DNA of 64,000 nucleotides from Lysobacterales bacterium (GTDB lineage Bacteria; Pseudomonadota; Gammaproteobacteria; Xanthomonadales; BPKI01), in contig BPKI01000001.1 of assembly GCA_026005055.1 (NCBI GenBank), positions 930,001 to 994,000 on the forward strand, read 5' to 3'. The notes beneath the pieces are model-generated. The model saw nothing but the letters and a program-made list of their open reading frames with translations. It did not search any database and was not told the DNA's origin. A program made the translations under genes and the position numbers. Shown here in pieces: positions 7,523-17,488 of this stretch. The first letter of the stretch is position 1. Every line of letters begins with the position of its first letter.

Positions 7523-9177
7523 GGCCTGAGGAGCTCTACGCCTCGGTCGGGGGTACGGCGGCGATCCTGAGGATCGGGGAGATTGGCTTTCTTCCTGAGC
7601 TTCAGACGCGTTCGGTGGTGCTGAGCGAGGTGTTGGTGGCCATCCTTCACCACGCCCGCCCGTTCCGCAGCCTGAGCGAGCACCTCGCCGAGATTCCGCC
7701 ACGAATCGGCCTTCTGCCGCCGCAGGATCCACGCTGGCGCGAGATGCTCGATGCGCTCATCGCGCAGGGTCTGCTGCGCAGCCTCGATCGCTGGATTGCG
7801 GATGCGGCCGCGATCCGAAGCGAGCAGGCGGTACCGCGGGCGATCCTGCTCTGTGGCCCGCCGTCGCGAGCGCGCGCCTGGTGCGAGGCGATGGCGGTTT
7901 CCTTTCCGAGTTTGCCGATCGTGCTCGTGCACGACGAGGCGCCTGAGGGCGATTGGCCCGCTCAGCTTCGCTGGCTGAGCCCCGCCCAAATCGCCGATTT
8001 GCTGCCGGCGGCCGCACGCGTGATCGAGCCGCTCAGCGAGCCTGTGCTTCGTGCCCTCCAGGGGGCTCTTCTGCTCGCCGCTGGCGAGGTGGTGCTTCTC
8101 GCCGAAACGCGATTGCAGCCGCCGCTGCGCGCCTTTCCCATCGCCGCGACGGGCGTGGGCCTCGCGCCGCTGCGCACTCCCGAGGAGTGGGTCGAGCTTC
8201 CTGCGGCGGAGGCGGTCCAAGCCGGCGAGTCCGCCTCCGCCGAGGCCCTGGCCGCGATGCTCGTGCCGCTCGGACGTTCGATCGGGGAATGGCTGAGCGC
8301 ACTCGACCCGATCGACCTCGCGGCGAGCGCCCATCGCTTTGCACCCAGCCTGGTGACGCCCGGCTATTTTTTCCACCGCCTCGCGACGGTCACCATCGGC
8401 CGCCGCGGCCGCATTCCTCCTGGGCTTTGGCAGTTCGAGCACGAGCCTGCTCCCGGGGCGATTCCCGATGCTGCCGCTTACGCCGAATGGTTGCGGGGTC
8501 CGAGCGGGGCAATCGGCGTGCAAAAGCCTCGGGTCAACCTCCCGCGCTTGGGGCGGTTGAACGCCCTCGATCTCAGGCACCTCTTCCCGGCCCCGCTGCT
8601 GGGCAGCGGGGCAGGCGCCGCCTCACTCTGGACGGAAACCGTCCATGTCCTCAACCCGGGTTTGCTCGGCTTGAGCTGGCCGCTGACCGCTCTCGGCGAT
8701 CGCGCTTCCGAGGGCGGCTGGTTGCTGTCGGAACCGGTGGGCAGTGCTGAACAGCTCTTGGCCGACTGGGTCCGCCGCGCGGGCGACTCGGTGCGCGCTG
8801 CCCACCCGGCCGAGCGCTGCGCGAGCTTGCGTCGCTGGCTCGAGGACTACGCCTTATCCAGCGATGAACATCTCAAGCGGGACCTCGTCGAGTATCGGCT
8901 CATCGCCCTCTCCGAGCATCTGCGGACCATGAGCGAGCTGTTGCAAGGCCCGCTTCCGCCCGGCACGGCGCCGGAGTGGCGCGAGGGCCTGGCGATCGCT
9001 TTTCGAAGGATCGCGGCGGGCGTGACCGGCGGCGAGGATGCGCCCGTTCCCGATGCCTGGCGCAGCCCCGAGGCGGTGCGAGCCCTCGTCCGTGCCTATT
9101 CCCGGGCACTGGGGGATTTCTGCGAGGCCTACCTCGAAGCCTTGGACCGGCGGCCGCTCGAGCGAGTGCTCGCATAG
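7519..9177 (+). CDS. Unknown 552-residue protein of the polysaccharide cluster, possibly a degenerate GT-A protein
   Basis: 552 residues from ATG 7519, which overlaps the methyltransferase stop (ATGA). I cannot assign it to a named family with confidence. Residues 20-95 (LQTRSVVLSEVLVAILHHARPFRSL..EHLAEI..LIAQGLLRS) have the rhythm of a PqqD-like winged-helix domain. The stretch after about residue 110 (RAILLCGPPSRARAWCEAM, then LPIVLVHDEAPEG and LQGALLLAAGEVVLLAETRL) resembles the backbone of a GT-A fold, but the expected acidic metal-binding triad is replaced by AETR. A late segment, RLNALDLRHLFPAPL, recalls the acceptor loop of such enzymes. No membrane segment or signal peptide is evident. 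If related to glycosyltransferases it may be an inactive or regulatory member. A GT2 gene follows after 2 bases. Confidence 0.7.
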   Translation: MRPEELYASVGGTAAILRIGEIGFLPELQTRSVVLSEVLVAILHHARPFRSLSEHLAEIPPRIGLLPPQDPRWREMLDALIAQGLLRSLDRWIADAAAIRSEQAVPRAILLCGPPSRARAWCEAMAVSFPSLPIVLVHDEAPEGDWPAQLRWLSPAQIADLLPAAARVIEPLSEPVLRALQGALLLAAGEVVLLAETRLQPPLRAFPIAATGVGLAPLRTPEEWVELPAAEAVQAGESASAEALAAMLVPLGRSIGEWLSALDPIDLAASAHRFAPSLVTPGYFFHRLATVTIGRRGRIPPGLWQFEHEPAPGAIPDAAAYAEWLRGPSGAIGVQKPRVNLPRLGRLNALDLRHLFPAPLLGSGAGAASLWTETVHVLNPGLLGLSWPLTALGDRASEGGWLLSEPVGSAEQLLADWVRRAGDSVRAAHPAERCASLRRWLEDYALSSDEHLKRDLVEYRLIALSEHLRTMSELLQGPLPPGTAPEWREGLAIAFRRIAAGVTGGEDAPVPDAWRSPEAVRALVRAYSRALGDFCEAYLEALDRRPLERVLA

Positions 9178-9179
9178 GG

Positions 9180-10053
9180 ATGAGCGAGGCGCCTGAGCTC
9201 GCCGCAGTGGTGGTGGCTTGCGACAGCGGCCCGTGGCTGGCCGAGTGCGTTCGCCGACTGCGGGCCAGCCAGCCGCCGGTCGAACTGGTGGTGGTGGACA
9301 ATGCCTCTCGGGACGGGAGCACCAAGACCCTCGCCGAGCAGGGGGTGCGCGTGCTCCGCAACCCGCGCAATCTCGGTTTCGCCGCCGCCTGCAATCAAGG
9401 CGCGAGGGCGAGCACCGCCCCCTACCTCGCCTTCGTCAATCCCGACGTCCTCCTCGAGCCGGAGACGCTCGCCCGGCTGCTCGCGAAGATTCGTCCGCGG
9501 CGCGAGATCGGACTGATCGGTGCGTGCCTCTACGATGCCGAAGGTCGGCGCGATCCGGCTTGCCGCAGGCGCGATCCCACGCCCTGGCGCTCCTTGATGA
9601 GCATCACCGGGCTTTCGCGCTTGTCGCGCCGTTGGCCGGCGCTTTCCGGCATCGAAGCCGATCCGGTGCCGATGCCCGAGCACATCGAGTATCCCGATGC
9701 AGTCTCGGGGGCCCTGATCCTGATGCCGCGGGCAGCGTTCGAGAAAGTGGGCGGCTTCGACGAGGGCTATTTCCTGCACGGCGAGGACCTCGATCTCTGC
9801 CGGCGCGTGCGGCAAGCCGGCTTGCGGGTGGCCCTTGCCGCCGACGTCGAGGCCCTCCACCTGCGGGGAACCTCCAGCCGCAGACGGCCCGTGTTCGTCG
9901 CCTGGCACAAGCATCGCGGGATGGTGCGCTATTTCCGTCGGCACGAGCGTGCGCGCACGCCTTGGCCGTGGCGACACCTGGTGGTGCCTGCGATCTGGGC
10001 CTGGTTCGGCTTGCGCCTGCCCCTGCTCCTCGTGCGCGGGCTTGCGGAGCGAC

Positions 10054-10070
<17 letters not shown>
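9180..10070 (+). CDS. GT2 family glycosyltransferase, rhamnosyltransferase-like
   Basis: 296 residues. ELAAVVVACDSGPWLAECVRRL opens the GT-A domain. VELVVVDNASRDGS and LRNPRNLGFAAACNQGAR are the signature segments of the WbbL-like rhamnosyltransferase group, LAFVNPDVLLEP carries the NPD metal-binding motif, and GYFLHGEDLDLCRRVRQAG has the GED catalytic region. The C-terminus is basic and ends with a hydrophobic, arginine-flanked segment that probably docks on the membrane. It starts 2 bases after the unknown protein and ends 17 bases inside the convergent ettA gene. Probably adds a deoxyhexose to the lipid-linked glycan; the donor sugar is inferred only. Confidence 0.88.
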
Positions 10071-11709
<1,639 letters not shown>

Positions 11710-11911
11710 CGCGATGCGGGCTTTTCGCTGGAAACCCTCCATTGTCGCAGAAGCCGGCGCAAGGGTCGTGGTCCTGCGGGAACGGGCTCGTTTGCGAGCC
11801 GCACGAAGGGATCAGACGGCCGAGCGTCGTGACCCCGCGCGGGCGGGGTAGGTCGCATTCCCTTCATGCGTTTTGGGGAGAATGAGCGATGAGCCGCCGG
11901 GGAGGTCGTGC

Positions 11912-12775
11912 GTGCAGACCAGCATCGAGCAGGCGATGGCCTTGGTCGTCGTAGGTAATAGGGTGCTTCGCGGCGAGCTCGATCCTGATCCGCGGCGTCT
12001 TTGCGCGTATTCCAACGGCCTGCTCGGCCGCGAGCACCGACCGACCTTCGTCGAGCCGGTCGCCAAAAGCGGGAGCTTTCGCCAGAGTCCTTACGCCACG
12101 AGCTCGGCCGGCTGGTTGCGGCGTCTGCGGGCGGAAGGGGTGAAGGCTTTGGCGCTCCGACACGGCGCGCGCAGGGCTTCTGCCCAGGCCGCAATGGAGC
12201 CGCCCGCGCAGGTGCGTTCAGCCTTCGCCGAAGGCGCCGAGGACTGGTGGATCGAAGCCTGGCGGGGCGACTCGCGCGATGCCTGGCTCCCACGATGGAG
12301 ACTCGGCCGAGCCAGGCGCGGGGAGGGCCGAGCGCAGCGCTGGCGCATCGTCTATACCCGAATCCCGCTCGCACCCGAAAAGCCGCCGCGTTCCGGCCCG
12401 GAGGAGATCGAGGCTCTCCGCGCTGCCTTGCTCGCGCATCTGCCCGAGATCGGCGAGTTCGCCTTTCGCCGTCGGTTGGAGTCCTTCGGGGAGTGTTTCG
12501 AGGCGGCCTGGGAACGACTGCAGCGCCCCATCCCGGACCCCTCGGCGTTTACCTCGCCGACCGAGATCGAATCGCTGCTGCCGGAGGATGCGGTGCGGCT
12601 GCTCAAAGCGGCCCGCATCGCCTGGGTCTTCGGCGGCATGCATTCGTGGAACGACCTCGGCTTCGCAGGCGAGGCCGGCGAACGCTACGAGGCTCTTTCC
12701 GCCAGGCTTCACGCCCTCCTCACCGCCGCCATCACCGCGGCGGTCAATGCCAGCCTCCGGCAGGCGCCGCTTTGA
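11912..12775 (+). CDS. Hypothetical protein
   Basis: 287 residues from a GTG preceded at 5 bases by GGAGGT (11901-11906), the best ribosome binding site available; an ATG at 11882 would add 10 residues. The sequence is rich in Arg, Trp and Ala, with no signal peptide or membrane segment. Recognisable landmarks are AEDWWIEAWRGDSRDAWLPRW near the middle, a charged helix EEIEALRAALLAHLPEIGEFAFRRRLESFGECFEAAWERL, and VFGGMHSWNDLGF, a Gly/Trp-rich segment near the C-terminus. Codon use looks like that of its neighbours and the frame is long and undisturbed, so it is likely real. The layout (small N-terminal part, long helical C-terminal part) gives no functional assignment. It is followed 25 bases later by a DUF1176 gene and could be in the same unit. 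Confidence 0.7.
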   Translation: MQTSIEQAMALVVVGNRVLRGELDPDPRRLCAYSNGLLGREHRPTFVEPVAKSGSFRQSPYATSSAGWLRRLRAEGVKALALRHGARRASAQAAMEPPAQVRSAFAEGAEDWWIEAWRGDSRDAWLPRWRLGRARRGEGRAQRWRIVYTRIPLAPEKPPRSGPEEIEALRAALLAHLPEIGEFAFRRRLESFGECFEAAWERLQRPIPDPSAFTSPTEIESLLPEDAVRLLKAARIAWVFGGMHSWNDLGFAGEAGERYEALSARLHALLTAAITAAVNASLRQAPL

Positions 12776-12800
12776 AGATCGCGCTTCGAGGAAACGAGCC

Positions 12801-13892
12801 ATGATGATTCGATCGAGTCTGTTCGCTGCGAGCCTCATCGTCGCGCCGTTCGCTTTCGCGCAGGAACAGCGCGTGTTCCGTGACTGGGTCGCCACTTGCG
12901 ACAACACCCGGCACTGTTCGCTGATCGGCCTCAGCCTGGTCGACTCCGAACGATGGATCCATCTGCGCTTCGAACGGAGCGGCGAGCCGTCGGCGGGGAT
13001 CGGGACGATGCACATCGAGTTCGGCGAGCCGCTGGTGGACGCAGGCGAGTGGTCGCTGTGGTCCGGCGAAAACCGCCTGTTCGTGGTCGCCGAGGGGGAG
13101 CGGCGCTGCGGCGAGCCCTATCCCGACGACCTGTGCGATGCGATCCTCATCGCCGACGAGGGCAGGAAGAAGCAGATCCTGCGGGAACTGCGCCGATCCG
13201 ATGCGCTCACGCTGGTGGTGGACGATGAGGTGATGGCGGGGGTATCGCTCGATGGCGCGAGCGCCGCCCTGTTGTGGATGGACGACCGCCAGGGGCGAGT
13301 GGGCAGCGAGACCGCCTTGGTCCACCCGGGCGACAGGCCGACGAGCGCGCTGGCGCAGCCGCCGGCTCCCCCCGAGGTGCGAGTGCGGCCCGGGGTCTGG
13401 CTGGCCCTCGCCGAGGAGCGGGTTCGGACCATCGCCGAGGAGATCCTCCGCGGGATCGCGCCCGATCGCTGCGATCGCAGGCAGCCCCCCGATCCGGAAG
13501 AGGTGGGCAGCTACGCCGTGCAGAGCGATGCGGTGTGGCAAGACGGCGAGGGACGAATGCTCACGAGCGTCTCTTGCTATGGCGGCGCCTACAACTTCAG
13601 CAGCATTTGGTTCATCCGCTTCGGATCGGGCTCCTGGCAGGAGGTCGATTTCCCGCGGCCGGTCCGCGGCGCGACGGAAACCGGCGGCGAACTCATCAAC
13701 GCCGGCTTCGATCCGGCGAGCGGTCTGCTCGAGAGTTTCAACAAGGGACGCGGTTACGGGGATTGCGGGACGAACGCCGTCTGGGGCTGGGACGGGGAGC
13801 GTTTCGTCCTGGTCGAGTGGCGTGCGATGGCGGAATGCCGCGGCGTCGGCCCGGAGCACTGGCCGGTGCTCTACCGCACCGCGCGCCCGTGA
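12801..13892 (+). CDS. Exported DUF1176-like protein
   Basis: 363 residues with a clear signal peptide (MMIRSSLFAASLIVAPFAFAQ, cleavage after AFA). The mature protein starts FRDWVATCDNTRHCSLIGL, with paired cysteines and the aromatic pattern expected of the DUF1176 family. Later segments (FNKGRGYGDCGTNAVWGWDGERFVLVEWRAMAECRGV) match the conserved C-terminal block, where a cysteine-bearing GDCG is followed by the W.WDG..F.L strand. Six or more cysteines suggest disulfides in the periplasm. The biochemical function of the family is unknown to me. Start chosen at ATG 12801 because it gives the signal peptide. The 118 bases to glyA hold a candidate -10 box. Confidence 0.85.
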   Translation: MMIRSSLFAASLIVAPFAFAQEQRVFRDWVATCDNTRHCSLIGLSLVDSERWIHLRFERSGEPSAGIGTMHIEFGEPLVDAGEWSLWSGENRLFVVAEGERRCGEPYPDDLCDAILIADEGRKKQILRELRRSDALTLVVDDEVMAGVSLDGASAALLWMDDRQGRVGSETALVHPGDRPTSALAQPPAPPEVRVRPGVWLALAEERVRTIAEEILRGIAPDRCDRRQPPDPEEVGSYAVQSDAVWQDGEGRMLTSVSCYGGAYNFSSIWFIRFGSGSWQEVDFPRPVRGATETGGELINAGFDPASGLLESFNKGRGYGDCGTNAVWGWDGERFVLVEWRAMAECRGVGPEHWPVLYRTARP

Positions 13893-13974
13893 GCGCCTCG
13901 CGGGCGGGGAGGGCGGCGAGAACGTCTCTTGCCCTTCCGGGGGCGGATCTACGCCGCCTTGGCTGCCCTCCGGC

Positions 13975-13980
13975 TAAGAT
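13975..13980 (+). promoter_or_regulatory. Candidate -10 box for the glyA-rib operon
   Basis: TAAGAT lies 30 bases before the glyA ATG in an otherwise gene-free stretch. No convincing -35 hexamer is seen 16-18 bases upstream. Confidence 0.4.
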
Positions 13981-14010
13981 GCGCGGCGGAAGCTTCGGGT
14001 GCTGCCCATC

Positions 14011-15264
14011 ATGCCTGCCTACGCTCGCATCGCCGATTTCGATCCGGAACTCGCCGCCGCGCTCGAGGGCGAGCTCAAGCGCCAAGAGGAACACGTCGAG
14101 CTGATTGCCTCGGAGAACTACGCGAGCCCCAGGGTGCTCGAGGCGCAAGGCTCGGTGCTCACGAACAAATACGCCGAGGGCTATCCCGGCAAGCGTTACT
14201 ACGGCGGCTGCGAGTACGTGGACATCGCCGAGCGACTGGCGATCGAGCGCGCCAAACAGCTCTTCGGCGCCGACTACGCCAACGTCCAGCCGCATTCGGG
14301 TTCGCAGGCCAATGCCGCGGTCTATCTCGCCTTGCTCGAGCCGGGCGATACCATCCTCGGCATGAGCCTCGCGCACGGCGGGCACCTCACCCATGGCGCC
14401 AAAGTGAACTTCTCCGGCCGCCTGTTCCGCGCGGTTCATTACGGGGTCAACGCCGAGGGCTACCTCGACTACGAGGAAATCGAACGATTGGCCCGCGAAC
14501 ACCGGCCGAAGATGATCATCGGCGGCTTCTCGGCCTATTCGCGGATCGTCGATTGGGAACGCATGGCCGCGATCGCGCGCGAGGTCGGCGCCTATTTCGT
14601 GGTGGACATGGCGCACGTGGCCGGTCTCGTGGCCGCCGGGCTTTATCCCAATCCGGTGCCGCACGCCGACGTGGTCACATCCACCACCCACAAGACCCTG
14701 CGCGGGCCGCGCGGTGGCATCATCCTCGCCAAGGCCAATCCGGAGCTGGAGAAAAAACTCTCCTCGCTGGTCTTCCCGGGGATCCAGGGCGGTCCGCTGA
14801 TGCACGTCATCGCCGCCAAGGCGGTGGCTTTCAAGGAGGCGCTCGAGCCCTCGTTCCGCGAGTATCAGCGGCAGGTGATCGCCAACGCCCGGGCGATGGC
14901 GGAAGTCTTCATCGAGCGCGGCTACAAGGTCGTCTCGGGCGGAACCGACAATCACCTGTTCCTCGTGGATCTCATCGGCAAGCCCTACACCGGCAAGGAC
15001 GCCGAGGAAGCCCTCGGCCGCGCCCACATCACGGTCAACAAGAACACGGTGCCCGGCGATCCGCGCAGCCCCTTCCTCACCTCCGGGCTCAGGATCGGCA
15101 CGCCGGCGATCACCACCCGCGGTTATCGCGAGCCCGAGGCCCAGGCGCTGGCCGGATGGATCTGCGATCTCCTCGACCGCTTCGGGGAACCGGCGGCGGA
15201 GGCCGAGGTGCGGGAGAAGGTCGTCGCGCAATGCCGGGCCTTCCCGGTCTATGGAACCCGCTGA
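14011..15264 (+). CDS. glyA: Serine hydroxymethyltransferase
   Basis: 417 residues, the normal length. It converts serine and tetrahydrofolate to glycine and 5,10-methylene-THF in the cytosol. [22 protein letters not shown] is the family N-terminal block. The PLP lysine is K228 in [14 protein letters not shown], and [10 protein letters not shown] carries the PLP-nitrogen Asp. The start at 14011 gives the standard N-terminus; a GTG at 13999 would add four residues. It heads a run of genes with almost no spacing: nrdR begins 6 bases after its stop. glyA-nrdR-rib linkage is common in gammaproteobacteria. Confidence 0.97.
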   Translation: MPAYARIADFDPELAAALEGELKRQEEHVELIASENYASPRVLEAQGSVLTNKYAEGYPGKRYYGGCEYVDIAERLAIERAKQLFGADYANVQPHSGSQANAAVYLALLEPGDTILGMSLAHGGHLTHGAKVNFSGRLFRAVHYGVNAEGYLDYEEIERLAREHRPKMIIGGFSAYSRIVDWERMAAIAREVGAYFVVDMAHVAGLVAAGLYPNPVPHADVVTSTTHKTLRGPRGGIILAKANPELEKKLSSLVFPGIQGGPLMHVIAAKAVAFKEALEPSFREYQRQVIANARAMAEVFIERGYKVVSGGTDNHLFLVDLIGKPYTGKDAEEALGRAHITVNKNTVPGDPRSPFLTSGLRIGTPAITTRGYREPEAQALAGWICDLLDRFGEPAAEAEVREKVVAQCRAFPVYGTR

Positions 15265-15270
15265 GCGCCG

Positions 15271-15774
15271 ATGCGCTGTCCCTACTGCGGCCACGAGGAC
15301 ACCCGGGTGATCGATACCCGCCTGGCCGACGAGGGCCTGGTCGTGCGGCGTCGCCGCGAATGCCCGGCCTGTCACGCCCGATTCAATACCTTCGAGAGCG
15401 CCGATCTCAAGCTTCCGCACGTGATCAAGCGGGACGGACGGAGGGAGCCCTTCGACGAGAACAAGCTGCGCGGCGGCATCGAGCGGGCCCTCGAGAAGCG
15501 GCCCTTCGGGGCGCGCGACATCGACCGCATCGTCGAGCAGGTCCGCCATCAGGTGCGGGCTTCGGGCGAGCGCGAGGTACCTGCCCGGCGAATCGGCGAG
15601 TGGGTGATGCAGGCGCTCAAGCGGGTGGACCAGGTGGCCTACGTGCGTTTCGCCTCGGTTTACCGACGCTTCGCCGACGTGCGCGATTTTCGGGAGGAGG
15701 TCGAGCGGCTCGAAAACGACCTGCCCGATCTGGGCGACCGCCAACTCTCCTTGCTCGACGACCACGAGCCATGA
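15271..15774 (+). CDS. nrdR: Transcriptional repressor NrdR
   Basis: 167 residues. The N-terminal zinc ribbon has its four cysteines at positions 3, 6, 31 and 34 (CPYC and CPAC), and the ATP-cone domain follows from about residue 46 (HVIKRDGRREPFDENKLRGGIERALEK). NrdR senses ATP/dATP and represses ribonucleotide reductase genes by binding NrdR boxes. None of its likely targets is in this window. The stop overlaps the ribD start by 4 bases (ATGA). Confidence 0.97.
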   Translation: MRCPYCGHEDTRVIDTRLADEGLVVRRRRECPACHARFNTFESADLKLPHVIKRDGRREPFDENKLRGGIERALEKRPFGARDIDRIVEQVRHQVRASGEREVPARRIGEWVMQALKRVDQVAYVRFASVYRRFADVRDFREEVERLENDLPDLGDRQLSLLDDHEP

Positions 15775-16871
15775 GCGAGCTCCGCTGGATGCGGCGAGCG
15801 CTCGAGCTCGCCGCGCGCGGCGAATACACCGCGAGGCCGAACCCCTGCGTGGGCTGCGTCCTCGTTCGTGACGGCGAGGTGGTGGGCGAGGGCTACCACG
15901 CCCGCGCCGGTGGCCCGCACGCCGAGGTGGAGGCGTTGCGCATGGCCGGGGACCGGGCGCGCGGGGCCACGGCCTACCTCAACCTCGAACCCTGTGCCCA
16001 TCACGGCCGCACGCCGCCTTGCGCCGACGCCCTCATCGCAGCCGGCGTGCGCAAGGTGGTGGCGGCGCTTCGCGATCCGTTCCCGCAGGTTTCCGGTCGG
16101 GGCTTCGAGAAGCTGCGCGCAGCCGGGATCGAAGTCGAGGAAGGCTTGCTCGCCGCCGAGGCGCGCGCGCTCAATCGCGGTTTCCTCTCTCTGCACGAGC
16201 GGGGGCGTCCTTGGGTTCGCTTGAAGGTCGCCGCTACGCTGGATGGGCGCACGGCCATGCAGGATGGGCGCAGTCAGTGGATCACCGGCGAGGCGGCACG
16301 CGCCGACAACATGCGCTTCCGCGCCCGCAGCGGCGCCATCCTCACTGGCCGAGGAACGGTGCTCAAGGACGATCCCCGGCTGACGGTGCGCCTGGATCCG
16401 CCGGAGCCCTTCCTGCCGCCGGTTCGCGTGGTGCTCGACAGCGGGCTGCGCGTGCCGATCTCGGCGCGGGTGCTCGATGAGGAGGCACCGACCCTGCTGG
16501 TGGCCGACGAAGCGGTGGTGCGCGATCGACGGGTCGAACACGATCCGAACATCCTCGCCGTGCCGCGAGGGGAGAAGGGGCTCGACCTCGCCGCAGTTCT
16601 CGCAGGGTTGGCCGCGCGGCGCATCCATGAGGTCCAGGTCGAGGCCGGCCCACGCCTGACCGGAGCCTTCCTGGCTGCCGGCCTCGCCGACGAGTTGCTG
16701 CTCTACCTCAACCCTTCGCTGCTCGGCGATGCCGCTCTGCCGCTGGCTCGTCTCGCGGAGCCAAAGCGCCTCGAGGATCGACTGCGTTTCGCCATCGCCG
16801 ACTTCAGACGGGTGGGCGAGGATTTGCGACTTCTTCTCTTACGGACCGAGGGATGTTCACTGGCATCGTGA
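15771..16871 (+). CDS. ribD: Bifunctional riboflavin deaminase/reductase RibD
   Basis: 366 residues. It carries out the second and third steps of riboflavin synthesis: deamination of the pyrimidine and NADPH reduction of the ribosyl side chain. The cytidine-deaminase-like domain has the zinc ligands H50 (in PHAEVE) and C75/C84 (in PCAHHGRTPPC) with E52 as the catalytic acid. The reductase domain starts near residue 145 (RPWVRLKVAATLDGRTA) and includes ILTGRGTVLKDDPRLTVR and VEAGPRLTGAFL. The start overlaps the nrdR stop, and the last 19 bases overlap ribE. Confidence 0.97.
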   Translation: MSELRWMRRALELAARGEYTARPNPCVGCVLVRDGEVVGEGYHARAGGPHAEVEALRMAGDRARGATAYLNLEPCAHHGRTPPCADALIAAGVRKVVAALRDPFPQVSGRGFEKLRAAGIEVEEGLLAAEARALNRGFLSLHERGRPWVRLKVAATLDGRTAMQDGRSQWITGEAARADNMRFRARSGAILTGRGTVLKDDPRLTVRLDPPEPFLPPVRVVLDSGLRVPISARVLDEEAPTLLVADEAVVRDRRVEHDPNILAVPRGEKGLDLAAVLAGLAARRIHEVQVEAGPRLTGAFLAAGLADELLLYLNPSLLGDAALPLARLAEPKRLEDRLRFAIADFRRVGEDLRLLLLRTEGCSLAS

Positions 16872-17488
16872 CCGCGATCGGCCGATTGGCCGGAATCGAA
16901 ATGCTCGCCGGCGGGGAGCGGAGAGTGACCGTGAGCTTTCCCGAGGATTGGGGCGAAGGGCTGCGCGAGGGCGACAGCGTGGCCGTCGCCGGCGTCTGCC
17001 TCACGCTCGTCTCCTGCGCGGAGTCGCATTTCAGCGCCGACGTCTCTCGGGAGACGCTGGCTCGCACCACTCTGGGAATCCTCCGTACCGGGGATGCGGT
17101 GAACCTCGAGCGCGCCTTGGCGCTGGGCGCGCCGCTCGGCGGTCACTTGCTCACGGGCCACGTGGACGCGATCGGCAGGGTTTTGGCGGTCGAAGCCGAG
17201 GCCGCCTCGCAGCGCTGGCGCTTTTCGCTGCCGCCGGAGATCGCCCCGCTGGTCGCGGTCAAGGGTTCGATCGCGGTCGATGGCGTCAGCCTGACCGTGA
17301 ACGCCGTGGACGCGGAGAGCTTCGATGTCCGGCTGATCCCGCACACGCTCGGGGCCACCACGTTCCGCTTCCGCCGGCCTGGCGATGCCGTGAACCTGGA
17401 GGCCGACTTGATCGCCCGCTACGTGGCGCGTTTCCTCGGTGCGGCGGGCGCTAAGATGCCCCCCGTCGAATGTGGAACGAACCGATGA
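16853..17488 (+). CDS. ribE: Riboflavin synthase alpha chain
   Basis: 211 residues. It dismutates two 6,7-dimethyl-8-ribityllumazine molecules to riboflavin. The N-terminus MFTGIVTAIG is diagnostic, and the two lumazine-binding barrels are visible as two similar halves, with GGHLLTGHVD at the junction (residues about 95-105) and DGVSLTVNAV in the second. Cys48 in VAGVCLTL is the conserved active-site cysteine region. The gene starts inside ribD and ends with a 4-base overlap with ribBA. A TAAGAT hexamer lies within its last codons. Confidence 0.97.
   Translation: MFTGIVTAIGRLAGIEMLAGGERRVTVSFPEDWGEGLREGDSVAVAGVCLTLVSCAESHFSADVSRETLARTTLGILRTGDAVNLERALALGAPLGGHLLTGHVDAIGRVLAVEAEAASQRWRFSLPPEIAPLVAVKGSIAVDGVSLTVNAVDAESFDVRLIPHTLGATTFRFRRPGDAVNLEADLIARYVARFLGAAGAKMPPVECGTNR
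17452..17457 (+). promoter_or_regulatory. Candidate internal -10 box before ribBA
   Basis: TAAGAT in the 3' end of ribE, 27 bases before the ribBA ATG, has the same hexamer and spacing as the glyA and rsmI candidates. It could let ribBA and downstream genes be expressed separately from glyA. Its occurrence within coding sequence may also be chance. Confidence 0.3.

Noticed and set aside
11832..11849. A 7-bp GC-rich stem (ACCCCGC/GCGGGGT) as a terminator
   Set aside because: No T-run follows on either strand and it lies upstream of two divergent starts, not after a gene.
13738..15765. A 675-codon minus-strand frame opposite glyA and nrdR
   Set aside because: Antisense shadow of two confidently identified genes, no recognisable motif.
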